The notes below the pieces were generated by a model. The model worked only from the letters and a program-made list of their open reading frames with translations, made no database searches and was not told the origin of the DNA. A DNA stretch of 64,000 bases, from positions 1 to 64,000 of the forward strand of contig CBFFRP010000400.1 of NCBI GenBank assembly GCA_965644295.1, in the 5' to 3' direction. The stretch comes from Paraphysomonas bandaiensis. Lineage: Eukaryota > Chrysophyceae. Position numbers and translations under genes: made by a program. Position 1 is the stretch's first letter, and every line of letters begins with the position of its first letter. This document shows positions 21,838 to 32,310 of this stretch, piece by piece.

Positions 21838-22871
21838 TATTTCTTGTATTCAGTAGATATTGGTATATATATGGTGCAATTGGCCAAACGGTTAAGTTAA
21901 TATTCTTTCTAATAAGAAGAGCTGAGCTTATATATAGAAACACACGTACATACATCCATATATCTTATCACACATACATACACACACATACATACACATA
22001 CAACCACATGTGCGTAACATTTCCACCAATCATCATTGCTAAAATGATATCAGCCTGTCATTATTCGGTATCTAGAATTCAGGAGTTTTTTCGATTTCTA
22101 CTATATTATAGAGTTTTTTCTAGATTTTCGTCAATATTCTGGAGTATTTGTAGGTGTTTCTGTGAAATATATCCAATGATTATCGTTTACCATGATTTTA
22201 TTGGCTAGAATATTCATTTGTTTTAAATATCACTATCCCCCATACAACACAAAACCCTGTATGTGTATGTACAATGTATCAATGAACCTCTGGCTTTGAC
22301 ACTTCTATCGTGAGGACCTTTAACTAGTTTACCCCGATCAACACTTTCAACATGATTGGCATGTTTTCATATATATGTTGGTCTCTTTAAAGATCCCTTA
22401 TAAAAACATAAGTTTTATATTGAATTCCCCAATAAAAATGTATAAAAGCCCATGTATTCGATTTTTGGGACCTAAATTTCCTCAATATTAGATTTCTATC
22501 CTAAATTTCCATTAAATTCTGTTGTATATTATACTGAAAAACGTTTAAAGATACGATATGAGTACACTGGGCACCTTCCCTCCCTAAAAAAAATAAAAGC
22601 AGTTACAAAAATCCTCTTCACAGTATACAGTATACACATACATACATACACATACATACATACATATATACATACATACATACGTAGATGCAGTCATGGA
22701 TGTAACCTCCAAACGAACATAGACACACAAACAGTCAGTCAGACAGTTGAATTACAAGAAGATTATAGTAAAATATTGCATTTGATTATAAAAGATTAAA
22801 GAATTGATCAATTGTATAGATTAGATTGCTACTAGATAACCTTTTATTGTGTTATCTTATTGTTTGATTCA
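21838..22871. other. Intergenic region with short CATA tracts
   Basis: Divergent upstream region of serC and the coiled-coil gene. Short CATA/CACATA tracts occur at 21941-22010 and 22636-22685. No further feature was found. Confidence 0.6.
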
Positions 22872-25008
22872 ATGACAATGGATAATACTGGTACAAATGA
22901 ATTCGATAATACTGATTATGATCGACCAAATACAGCTAAATCTGGTAAATCAAGTAAATCAAAAACTGGTAAGAAGAAGAAAGTTAAAGTTCCACTATCA
23001 ATCGAGGAGATATTTAACAAGCCCTCAACAATGACTGCATCAAATATAAATCCTCCCCCGGCAAGAGTGGTATTAACACCTAGAAGTGCAGAAGCATGCC
23101 TTAAACTTGGTGTTAATCCTGAAGTGATTAAAATTCGAGATATTGATTCATTTTGGGAGCCTAATATTGATCCATCAGTACAACGTATGCGACATGAAGC
23201 CTACGTGCAGAGACGATATGAAGTAATGAAGCAGTTACGAGCAGAGCGCAAACAATTAATGAACTCAGATTTTCAAGCTTCTGAAACCCCTGGTACAGGA
23301 ATGACACCAGAAATGATATTAAAGCAGCAAGAAGCAGAGAATCAGACAATTATAGAAATGGAGAAGAAGCGCATCGAAAAGATGAAGCAGCGCCAAGAGA
23401 GAGAGTTAGAGCAGATGCTTCAGTATGAAGTGAATCGCGCAAAGCTGCAGCAAGACATGGAGAAACGTATCCAGATCAGTAAGAAGAAAGAAATGATGCG
23501 TAAAAAACAACAAGAAAAGAGAATGAAACTGATGGCTGAAGAACGAAGACTTAGAGAGCTTCAGAAACTTGCCATGGAGGAGGCGGAAGAGTCGAAGAGG
23601 CGTGCATTGGCGAAGGTATGAATTCGTGTGTATAATTAACATATATTAACACAATTTCTATCACAGGTTATGTTTGAGCGGGAGCAGAAGGCGATTGAGG
23701 ACTTAAAGCGTAAAGAGGAGGAGGATGCCCGTTTCGCGAGAGAGCAGGAAGCCCTAAGAAAAAAGAAGCAGGAAGAACATCGTATGCAAGTGCAGAGGTA
23801 AGTTACAACTTATGTTTACGTGGTGTACGAATCATTATTTCTGTCGTATGAGTTATATATATGAGAGTCGGCATGTTTATAATTTTCTTGCAGATATTTT
23901 ACTGAAGAGCAAATGAAACTCAGAGCTCGTCTAGAGTCCATGCAAGAGGCTGAAGTACGTAAGCAGCAAGCAATCGAGGAGGCTCAGCAGCAAAAGCGAG
24001 AGGAGCTTAAGAAAAAGCGAGAGATGGTCGAGAAACGCATTGCTCGGAATATGGAGATGGCAGCTGCGGTTGAGAAAAAGCGCAAGGATGACTTTTTGAG
24101 TAAGCAAGAGAAAAACGAGAAACTCCGACAGCAACATTTGGATGAAATGGAGAGGCAGAGACAACTTCATGCTCAAGAACTGGAAATGCAGGAGCAAAGA
24201 CGACGCATGATTATACTGCAACAGAGGCGGGAGGAGGAGCTCAAGAAGGAGGAACTGCTTCAGAAGTTTGAAGAAGACGAGAAACACGTGGAGGAGATCA
24301 AGTCTATGCATCAACATGAGCAGGATTTGATAAAGGAGAGAAAGGCTCTGCAGATACAAATGAAGGCAGAGAATGTTGAGAGGGTGAAGCGCATGGCGGA
24401 GTATCAAAGACTCAATACACTTAAGAAGATTGAAAAGAATGATGAGTAAGTAATTGACTCTGTGTGTTAATGCATTATGACTGGCATTAGTCAAGGTTAA
24501 GAATATTGCGTGTAGTAGCATTGTTTGCAAACTTGGAATAGCTGTTACGTCTTACTATTTTAATATTTGTCCCTGCAGACGCACTACCAGTATGTTGGAA
24601 GCCCGGAAGAGTCTGATACAACAGAGGCGCGAGACAGCGGTTAAGACGAAGAAACAGAAGGATGATATTAATAAACTTATGGAGAGTGTTCGAACTGATC
24701 AATCCAAGGCCAATAAAATTATTACTATGGCTCTTAAAGGAAATATGACACTGAACTCAATAATGACACCGGAACGAACGTCCACTGGTAAGAAGAAGAA
24801 AAAGGTGAAGCGAAGTAAGACATCAAACTCTATGCTAAGTTCAAATGGGAGAGAGAAGAGCTCCTTTTCTGCTGGTGATGCGGGCCAGTCAAGAACCATG
24901 GGTGACAGTATGAAATTCGAAATGGACGATGGCCACCCTAACCCTCAGCCGTATGTGTCACCCTATGAGACGACCACCCCAGCCAAACCTCAAAAAGTAA
25001 CACTATAG
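22872..25008 (+). CDS. Long charged coiled-coil protein with N-terminal LTPRS motif
   Basis: Four exons: 22872-23615, 23667-23797, 23894-24445, 24579-25008, all GT-AG and in phase. I chose the ATG at 22872; the codon at 22860 that also opens the frame is TTG. The N-terminus is basic and lysine-rich (KSGKSSKSKTGKKKK). A conserved block follows at ~55-110: VVLTPRSAEACLKLGVNPE, then DSFWEPNIDPSVQRMRHEAY. From ~115 to ~490 the chain is an almost unbroken highly charged heptad helix (EEQMKLRARLESMQEAEVRKQQ). The LTPRS...EACLKLG block recurs in protist proteins associated with cytoskeleton or flagella, and CCDC177 shows a similar start. A structural cytoskeletal role is inferred, not shown. Confidence 0.85.
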
Positions 25009-25214
25009 ATGATGGCATTTGTGAAAAATGGTTAGATACTTTGGCAGTGTATTTTTGTGTTGTTTCCCATCTTACCCACCCATGTCTTGCAGTGTGTTGT
25101 TATCGCGTTGCTTAAGTCATTACGATCGCATTATATGTAGTTGTTTGGTACGTCAGCAAAGCGTATATCGTAGTCCACAATCATTGTTATAAATATTATA
25201 TTGAATGTCTTTTT

Positions 25215-25745
25215 ATTTAGCAATAGGCGTTAAAAACCCGTTCCGATATAGCGGCTAGTTGAATACTAGTCTACTAGTTAGACCTCTACCCATAACTAAT
25301 CAGCGCAAATTCTATTATCCTACTATTTAACGCTACAGAAGCTGCTTGTGCGTCGCCGCAAGCACCAAGGTGCAACCACTTCCGTTCTTTGATGTTTGTG
25401 TGTGAATTCGCCCTGCTCGTGTGTCTGAGGACTCACTGGCGCGTGTTGTCCGGGGGTCTCCCCTTGGGATACGGTTCCGCCTGACTCTGAGGTACCGGGT
25501 TCTGTATTAAGGTCCTGAGTGTACCGAGCACTAGATGTGTGGACTGAGAGGTTGATGGTGTGGTGGAATGTGGCGGTGTCGCCATGCACCGTTTGGGCGT
25601 TGGGCATAGGTGGAGTTGCCGGAGACGTCGTCGCCTTTGTCTAGGGCCTGTTGGTTTCATACGGTCCGTTGCTATGGTCCTCTGTGTATGGTTGGTAGGG
25701 TTCAGAGGTACGGTGGGCGGTGTTCCAGTCTCGGTTCGTCTGTGG
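25215..25745 (-). repeat. Dispersed repeat fragment (LINE-like 3' region), copy 1
   Basis: GC-richer segment whose left part (25215-25390) matches sequence at 36160-36270 and, inverted, 54990-55185. All three carry the peptide EVVAPWCLRRRT followed by a stop-poor tail (two clean, one altered). The other boundary shared by copies 1 and 3 is AGCAATRGGCGTTAARAA. The remainder (to 25745) is unique in this window and holds a proline/threonine-rich open frame on the minus strand. Likely the end of a retrotransposon coding region plus 3' UTR; the family is not identified. Confidence 0.6.
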
Positions 25746-25934
25746 ATTCCTAGTAATCTTAATTGTTATAAATAATATTACTATCAACTCTTACATACTT
25801 ATGTGCTATGATTTGTTTGAGCTTTATTGATAATCTCTTTATTGGTAATGTGATCTCTGTTACAGTTTGATCTTAATGACTGACAATTACTTATTAATGA
25901 TACTAAAATAGGCTTTTTCTCTTCTTTTCCGGAG

Positions 25935-26093
25935 GTTTTTATATACATGGACTTATATTTTGCACCCTACAGTGAAGAAGCTTTCTGTATATGACTATCA
26001 TAAGTTTGATTGCAATATATTGATATATTGTGAGCTATTTTAACAGAAACAATATTGACCAATCAATAAATTGTTCCCTATTCCCTATCCCTG
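25935..26093 (-). mobile_element. hAT element fragment, reversed left end
   Basis: Reverse complement of the left ends of the 18.4- and 19.4-kb elements, ending in TTCCCTATCCCTG at 26093, with a duplicated TTCCCTA inside the end. The opposite end is not found upstream, so it is truncated or rearranged. Confidence 0.8.
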
Positions 26094-26120
26094 ATATATA
26101 GATATATAGATATATAACAT

Positions 26121-27105
26121 ATAGTACTGTAAGAAGGAGGATAGAGGAGTAGTCCCACAGTTTAATGAGAGCAATGTTGAACAATGGATTGAAGACTTCG
26201 AAACGTTCCTCATGAGGAAAGAGCAAAGTGAAGTAGCGGTGGAGCCACCACCGAAGGAGAGCGACTTCGGGGAACAGCCACTCACGTTAATGGAGGAGAA
26301 GTCTTACAGACAGGCTGTGAAGAAGTACTGGAAGGCGAATGCCATAGCGTATTCGTACTGTAGAGAGGCAGTGCAATCATCTTCGAAGGCGCTTCAGAAA
26401 TTCCATCTTTTACATAAAGGGTTCAAGGCTGATGGAAGAGGAAGCAACAGGTTTAAGGCGCATATTATGATTGATGAGTTGAAGAAGTGCTTTGCTGGAG
26501 GGAAGCAAAACAAGATCAGTGAGCTGTTGACTCAATATGGCTCTTTCCGTATGCGTCCGGAGGAGACTGCGAAGGACTACGTACTACGGTTCGAACTACT
26601 GCTGAAAGAGCTACAGGAGCAGCAGCAGGACATATCGGAGCTCTCAAAAATAACACAGTTACGAGAAGGTCTGTTGAATGAAGAATATGCTCCTTTGAAT
26701 GTTGCTTTGTACTTGATGCCTGATGATGTTGATTATGCAACATTATCAAGGAAGATAGAACGGTATGATGATACCATTCCTGGAAGGATTGCGTTAGAGC
26801 GGAAACGCAAGAAGGTGGAGGAGCTGAATTTCATTGAAAAGAGCAAACGGTCTCGAACAGAACGGGATAAGCGTAAGAAGGGCAACTGTAGATATTGCAG
26901 GAAAGAAGGAATTCCTCATAGCCATTCAACTGAACAGTGCAGGAGGAAGCAGAGGAAGAAGGATGGAGAGATATCAGGGCAGCGTCCTGGAAGTGCTGAG
27001 TATACGGGATGCAGAAATTGCAAGTCTCTGGAACATCTTGCTGCTGGTTCTCCACGCCGTATATTCTCTACTGTCAGCAACCTTTTGTCCGGCTTCCTAC
27101 CATGA
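26121..27105 (+). CDS. Gag-like protein of an LTR retrotransposon (partial)
   Basis: The frame is open from about 26121, with the first ATG at 26212, and runs to 27105. The protein starts in a gag-type helical core: VPQFNESNVEQWIEDFETFL, then RFKAHIMIDELKKCF, MRPEETAKDYVLRFELLLKEL and ITQLREGLLNEEYAPL. This is the pattern of retrotransposon gag proteins. A basic stretch and a CCHC zinc knuckle follow (CRYCRKEGIPHSHSTEQC at ~225), then a second, broken one (CRNCKSLEH). After that the frame runs into an inverted copy of its own sequence. No protease, RT or LTR is present, so the element is a fragment. The upstream flank is the hAT fragment end. Confidence 0.75.
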
Positions 27106-27231
27106 TTCTTCCCTTTCTCTCCTCTTCTAGAATGCTTTTTCTTCGTCGTTGGACAATCAGCAGCAAGATGTTCCAGAGACTTGCAATTTCTGTATCCCGT
27201 ATACTCAGCACTTCCAGGACGCTGCCCTGGA
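26979..27231. repeat. 72-bp near-perfect inverted repeat inside the gag fragment
   Basis: 26979-27050 (second zinc-knuckle coding region) is repeated as its reverse complement at 27160-27231 with one mismatch, separated by ~110 bp. A transcript across it would form a long hairpin. Confidence 0.92.
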
Positions 27232-27439
27232 AGTTGTGATAACCAACACTAACTCATTATAATCCCTGCATAATATCCTACATATGCGAACCTCTCGTTA
27301 CTGAACATATCTTGAAAGATCAAACTATTTCAGTTTCTCAATATCATCACAGCATTTGTACATCACTATATTTCACTGTATTCTCGTACATTGTCTTGAA
27401 GTGACATACTGAATATACTAGAATAAGATCCATATTCTA

Positions 27440-27508
27440 ATACTGTAGGGCTGACTGAAACATTATTCCATCAAACAATAGTATTGCAACATATTAACCC
27501 TATCCCTG
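27440..27508 (+). mobile_element. hAT element fragment, right end
   Basis: Matches the right ends of the 18.4/19.4-kb elements (CAATAGTATTGCAACATATT then CCCTATCCCTG). No matching left end precedes it in this orientation. Confidence 0.75.
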
Positions 27509-27557
27509 ATCCAGTCCAAGTACCAAAACAATATCTAGGTATACACACCACTAATTA

Positions 27558-28400
27558 TTACTTATATGACCTAACATCATAAATTTCAACAACATCAGCC
27601 AGAATCAGAAAAGTAACATCACAAAGGAGGAAACACCATCCTGGTGTTGTGAAATGGGGACCTAAATACAGACATAATTCCTTTTCCACGGCACCTATAG
27701 CAAATGCAGCAGAAAGTGTTATACAGCACTTAAGCAGTGGTCTGATTTTATGGGTTGGCCAATATAGAAAAGGTATGATAATACCAGTGATTGCCATAGT
27801 CACTGGGTAGAGTATCTCACCGAGATAAGGGATAGATGTTAAGCCCATATAAGTAATTATAAATATCACTATAAATAATAATATAAATAAATTGGGATTT
27901 ATTCGTCGTATTAGTCGTGTTTGATACAATCTTCCAACTAAAAATGATAAGCATGAACAACATGTACTGCATATATCACCAACATGTCCAATATATGTAA
28001 TGAAAGAGAGATTATGATGTAATGTCATATCAATATGATGTATATATAGAGGAGGTGGATATATACAGTGATATAATAAGCCACATATATTCATAGTAGC
28101 AAAAAATAAGAATGACATACTATAAAATTGATATGGTATAGTATTAACAGGATCTCTACTATTGATATATAGACTGTATTTGAGGAGACCCCTACAGCCG
28201 TAGTATATACCAATGATTATACCACCAATAGCTGCAATAGCAAGCATAGGATTTGTAATAAGTCCTATAGGGGGTATATGTATATATGGAGTGGAGCATG
28301 TGGAAGAGGGATCGTTGAATAGATGATTCCATAGAGATGGAATGTTCTTCTGGAGGAAAGAAGATCCATCTGGGAAGAATGATAGAAGCATAGATTCCAT
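27558..28400 (-). CDS. Polytopic membrane protein, unrecognised
   Basis: The open frame extends to 28781 only because it reads through the CATA microsatellite. The ATG at 28400 gives a 280-residue protein beginning MESMLLSFFPDGSSF. About seven hydrophobic segments are visible, including LAIAAIGGIIIGIYYG, FYSMSFLFFATMNICGLLY, CSTCCSCLSFLVGRL, LFILLFIVIFIITYMG, PVTMAITGIIIPFLYW and CCITLSAAFAIGAVE. Histidines and acids between the helices (HHIDMTLHHN, HVGD) could bind a metal, as in hydrolases such as ceramidases, but I could not confirm a family. The last helix ends with LADVVEIYDVR. Confidence 0.65.
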   Translation of the reverse strand: MESMLLSFFPDGSSFLQKNIPSLWNHLFNDPSSTCSTPYIHIPPIGLITNPMLAIAAIGGIIIGIYYGCRGLLKYSLYINSRDPVNTIPYQFYSMSFLFFATMNICGLLYHCIYPPPLYIHHIDMTLHHNLSFITYIGHVGDICSTCCSCLSFLVGRLYQTRLIRRINPNLFILLFIVIFIITYMGLTSIPYLGEILYPVTMAITGIIIPFLYWPTHKIRPLLKCCITLSAAFAIGAVEKELCLYLGPHFTTPGWCFLLCDVTFLILADVVEIYDVRSYK

Positions 28401-28490
28401 GAAGAAGGATTTGGGGGGTAAGTGAGTGGTGTGATAGCAGGGATACAGAGATAGTGGACATAATAGTATATATACGCTACACAACCTCCC

Positions 28491-28746
28491 TATACATACA
28501 TACATACATACATACATACATACATACATACATACATACATGTACATACATACATACATACATACATACATACATACATACATACATACATACATACATA
28601 CATACATACATACATACATACATACATACATACATACATACATACATACATACATACATACATACATACATACATACATACATACATACATACATACATA
28701 CATACATACATACATACATACATACATACATACATACATACATACA
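28491..28746. repeat. (CATA)n microsatellite between divergent genes
   Basis: About 255 bp of CATA with one GTA break near 28541, lying between the membrane-protein gene (minus) and NDUFB2 (plus). Confidence 0.98.
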
Positions 28747-28991
28747 TTCAAGTACAGCAGTACATACATGTACAGGTACATGCAGCAGCAGTAAAAGAAA
28801 AACTGAAAATGAAAGGTTTTGAGCGCATCATCTAGAGATGCACATGCAGATGTCTGTATACGGTATATGTATGTCTATCAACGTTGTTTGTTGTATGCAT
28901 GTGTGTATATGTATGTACAATCAATAATTACACCACATCACTATACCAAAATACTATCACTCAAAACACATCTCTATTCCTAGAATTAAAT

Positions 28992-29343
28992 ATGCTAACA
29001 AGATCATTGTTGCGTTCAGTACGTCGTGTACCCACTAACTCATCATTTAGTGGAATACAAGTGGCTCAATTTGGTGGAGGTCCTCCTCCTATTAAACTAA
29101 GAGGACCCGATAATCCAAGAGGAAAGAATGAATGGAATGTTGATGAAGAAGAGACCCCTCCTAAAACAGAACAAGTGATATTTGCCAAATTTATTGGAGC
29201 GTGTTGTTGGTTATGGATTATGATATCGGCGTATGAGGATAAGGGAAAGATGTTTGTAAGTAGCAAATACATATTGCACTAACTGGTTTAAAATTATTTT
29301 TTAGGGTTTATATGAGCCATGGAAAGAGGATCACGCACATTAA
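28992..29343 (+). CDS. NDUFB2: NADH:ubiquinone oxidoreductase subunit NDUFB2-like (mitochondrial complex I)
   Basis: Two exons, 28992-29255 and 29305-29343, with a 49-nt intron; about 100 residues. NDUFB2 is an accessory subunit of the membrane arm of complex I in the inner mitochondrial membrane. The N-terminus is a basic presequence (MLTRSLLRSVRRVPTNSSF). A single transmembrane helix follows in the C-terminal half (AKFIGACCWLWIMISAYEDK), and the protein ends GLYEPWKEDHAH, a close match to the G-x-x-x-PWE...H ending of plant and fungal NDUFB2. The second exon supplies only the last 12 residues. Earlier in-frame codons at 28884 are not ATG in a sensible context. Confidence 0.8.
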
Positions 29344-29826
29344 GTTTATGCTGCATAGGGTTTTCATTTCAGTGGACGGCAAAGTAGAATTTATGTTTTA
29401 TATCCCGTGAAGAAGATTGTTTGCATTGATGATGCACATAATAATCAGAACACGCTTACTTATCCTTGCATTGAGAGTGTCCCAATATTAAACTTGCAGA
29501 TTACTCAATATTCTCGTTGCTGGATTGTAGTAGTAGGTAGTATGTGTTGTGACGTACTAAGTGCGAGCTAGACACACACAAGGCCAAATTGATATGGGAC
29601 TCAAACCTCAAACTATTTACTGAGCTATCATTCTAGCAACTGTTTTGCTGTTTTGAATATGTGCTATTTTATGACTATGTGCTAGTGCTACAAAATCTTT
29701 TCAACTAATGAAGGAATGCTTGCAACATCAAGAAACAGAGTGGATGTTGATGTGCGCAGGTGAAAGAACCAACAAAAGATGGGTAGTTAGATGAAGAATA
29801 AAGACTAGTCAAGCTAGATCGACCTC
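29344..29826. other. Intergenic, interrupted repeat at its right end
   Basis: 3' flank of NDUFB2. From about 29800 the sequence (ACTAGTCAAGCTAGATCGAC) is the left half of the dispersed repeat into which the 6.3-kb transposon inserted. Confidence 0.6.
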
Positions 29827-29856
29827 CATCGGTGGGACTCCCGCTGAGTACCTATA

Positions 29857-30190
29857 GGTACCTACCTATAGGTATACCTATAGGTACTTTTATAATTAAA
29901 ATCGAAGGTACCTATTAGGTACCTCTGTCTACCTATAGGTACATTTTTGAGCAATAGGTGGTACCTAAAGGTTTTCGAATAGGTACCACCTATAGCTACC
30001 CAGTATACCTATAGGTACCCCCTAATACACGTACCTATTTGTCTCCCTATAGGTGGTACCTATGACCTCTAGATTTCCTACTGATAGGTATCCCTATTTA
30101 TATTAAAATGTACCTATAGGTACTGCCTACATGTATCAATACTACCTATAGGTACTACCTAAAAATATAATACCAATACTACCTATAGGT
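29857..30190. repeat. Left subterminal array of TACCTATAGGTA palindromes
   Basis: Repeated CCTATAGGTA/TACCTATAGG units with irregular spacing. They are likely transposase-binding sites by analogy with CACTA elements. Confidence 0.9.
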
Positions 30191-30453
30191 ACTATAATTA
30201 GCAATAATAAACACAGTATAATATATATATTGCAAAGTAGAAAAAGCAAGCAATGCAGATCTGTAATCATGAATGAGTAGACAAACTATGTATTCAATTA
30301 ATATAGACGGCATTAACATAGTTCGAAGTAAAAATTAACGGCAATTACTACTTAGAACCTACAAAATACATACCACGACAAATTTGAACCACATCGTAAG
30401 CTAGCTCCCAATCACCTGCTAAGAAGTAGAAGCATTGTGCACTTCAGAAGCCT

Positions 30454-32005
30454 TCACCGCCAATCTGAAGTTAACAGGGAAGTATCGTCATTGTTCAGAC
30501 TGTCGTCGTCCTTCTTCGACTTCCCCAACGTTTGAACCATACCCCAACGTTTGAACCATACTAACCTTTCATTCTTGAAAAAATTCAAATCACTGTCACT
30601 TATCACAAGTTCACGCCGGGAATCCCGAATAGGATTCATACCGTCGGTCGCTCTGGAGCAAATTTCAGATGTCCATGCTTCTCGTGGAGGACCTAAAAGC
30701 ATTTGTTGAGCCGTTGACTCAACCATGATGCTAGTCTGGTCCATAAAGGCCTCAGGATCTTCATTTTCATCGAAGTCGTAGGCTCCAATCATGATGCATA
30801 CTGCCTCAATGGCAGTCTGCATATATGACCCCTTGTTGTCCACTTGATACTTTCGTGGACTAATACCTTTTCAACAGAATTACATCAATTGGCACAATAT
30901 AATAAATACTTACCATTTTCCAATACTTCGGCTAATTCCCGTCTAAATGATGCAGTCGCCCACAAAGGCTGTGTGGAGAACAGCTTGGCGTGACAACATC
31001 TAATCTTGGTCTTCAAATTACACGACAATTTGCGAATATACTTCTTGACATACCTGCAATGATATTAGAAAAAAGTAAATAATATGAGCAGTATATACTT
31101 GCACGCCGAAAATGCAGACACCACCTCACTTGCTAACAATTTTTCATCAGCTTGCAAAGCACCTTCTTTATAAGCGAGAGATAATGCCTACTAGTGTGTT
31201 ATTCACAATAATAATATAATAGTAGCAGATGACTGGGCACTGTAAAATGCGATGCGGCACGATATATATATTATGCTGTACTGTATGATATGATATATAT
31301 ATAACGTAATGATACAATAATGAATGGTATAAAATATATGTTATACGATATATATCATACGATATCATAATATTTGATATGGTTGTTCAAAAAACACAAG
31401 AGGTATCTAATACAATGATAGATATGAAATGTATAATATAACGGTGTACGATATGTTAATACATGATAAAAGGAGGATGGTATTTGATGATGTGAGGGTA
31501 TACAATATATGATGATATGTGATGCTATATGATTCAAGATATGTGGCAGAGAAAACAACATGAATAACCTTGTTATGAGGAGCTTGAGTTGCAACCCCTC
31601 CTTTGAAATCACCACCAAAATCAGCTGAATCAGTAGGTCGAAGTGCTCTTCCACTGAAACCACATCTCCTGTGTCCAGTTTAACAAAGAGACGTTCATAC
31701 ATCATCTCTTTGTGATAAGCACGGAATCCTGGAAGAGTGGAGAGTTTTTCGGCGCTCTGGCGTCCAATGCACAGCTCATTCGTTGTGAGAACCGTCGCCA
31801 ATATCCTGGACTGGACTTTCTTATGCCTGAAAGTCGTGTACACTGTCGAGTTGGACGAAGAGTTACATGGAGGCATCCTGGCTTCTCGAGGTGAAGCATC
31901 TGACTGTTCGGCGGCGAAGTTGTCGTCCACGATGGATTGCTGTTGACAAGGCCTTTTCTGTGCCCTCGCAGACACAGCAGATGCAGTTCGTTTTCGCAGG
32001 GGCAT
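30454..32005 (-). CDS. Transposon companion protein (TnpA-like position), possibly disrupted
   Basis: Four exons on the minus strand: 32005-31569, 31187-31099, 31053-30914, 30866-30454, with GT-AG junctions and consistent phase for the last three. The N-terminus is basic (MPLRKRTASAVSARAQKR). The first exon must change frame near 31655-31670 to stay coding: the downstream frame reads GRALRPTDSADFGGDFKGG. This indicates an indel or a short unrecognised intron. The middle is basic and helical (KKYIRKLSCNLKTKIRCC), and the C-terminus is acidic. No known domain is recognised. Its divergent position opposite the transposase suggests a DNA-binding accessory protein, which is inference. Confidence 0.6.
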
Positions 32006-32310
32006 CTCAGAGTAAATTGTGGCATTAAGTCACCATGAATTCACATGTTTGAAATTCAAATATTCGCATACTCTCTGAATATATTCACATACTCACACTT
32101 CGCCTCTTTGCTTCTTTCTTTCATATATGTAGTTATGTGATGCACTTCTTCGAAGTCAACTTCGAGAGAAGTCCAGGAAGTGTGTGCTATAATCGTTTTT
32201 ATATACTAGGAATTTCCTACTGTACGCACAGTACGGAGCAGAGTACAACACTGTAGTATACTGCTGTACCGTATAACAGATAGCAGTAGATACGATCGTA
32301 GCAGTATATT
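32006..32310. promoter_or_regulatory. Divergent promoter region of the transposon genes
   Basis: 305 bp between the two transposon start codons. It contains TACTGCTGTACCG and an ACACTGTAGTATACTGCTG stretch just upstream of the transposase ATG. The motif resembles TACTGCTGTA sequences seen beside several host genes. Promoter activity is inferred from position only. Confidence 0.4.

Noticed and set aside
23931-24530. Leucine-rich minus-strand ORF
   Set aside because: Antisense of the lysine/glutamate-rich coiled-coil exon, which yields leucine-rich shadows.
28401-28781. N-terminal extension of the membrane-protein ORF
   Set aside because: It reads through the microsatellite; the ATG at 28400 is the first outside it.
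29857-30190. CRISPR-like array of short repeats
   Set aside because: Units are a 10-12 bp palindrome with irregular spacing and no constant spacer length, mirrored at the other end of a transposon.
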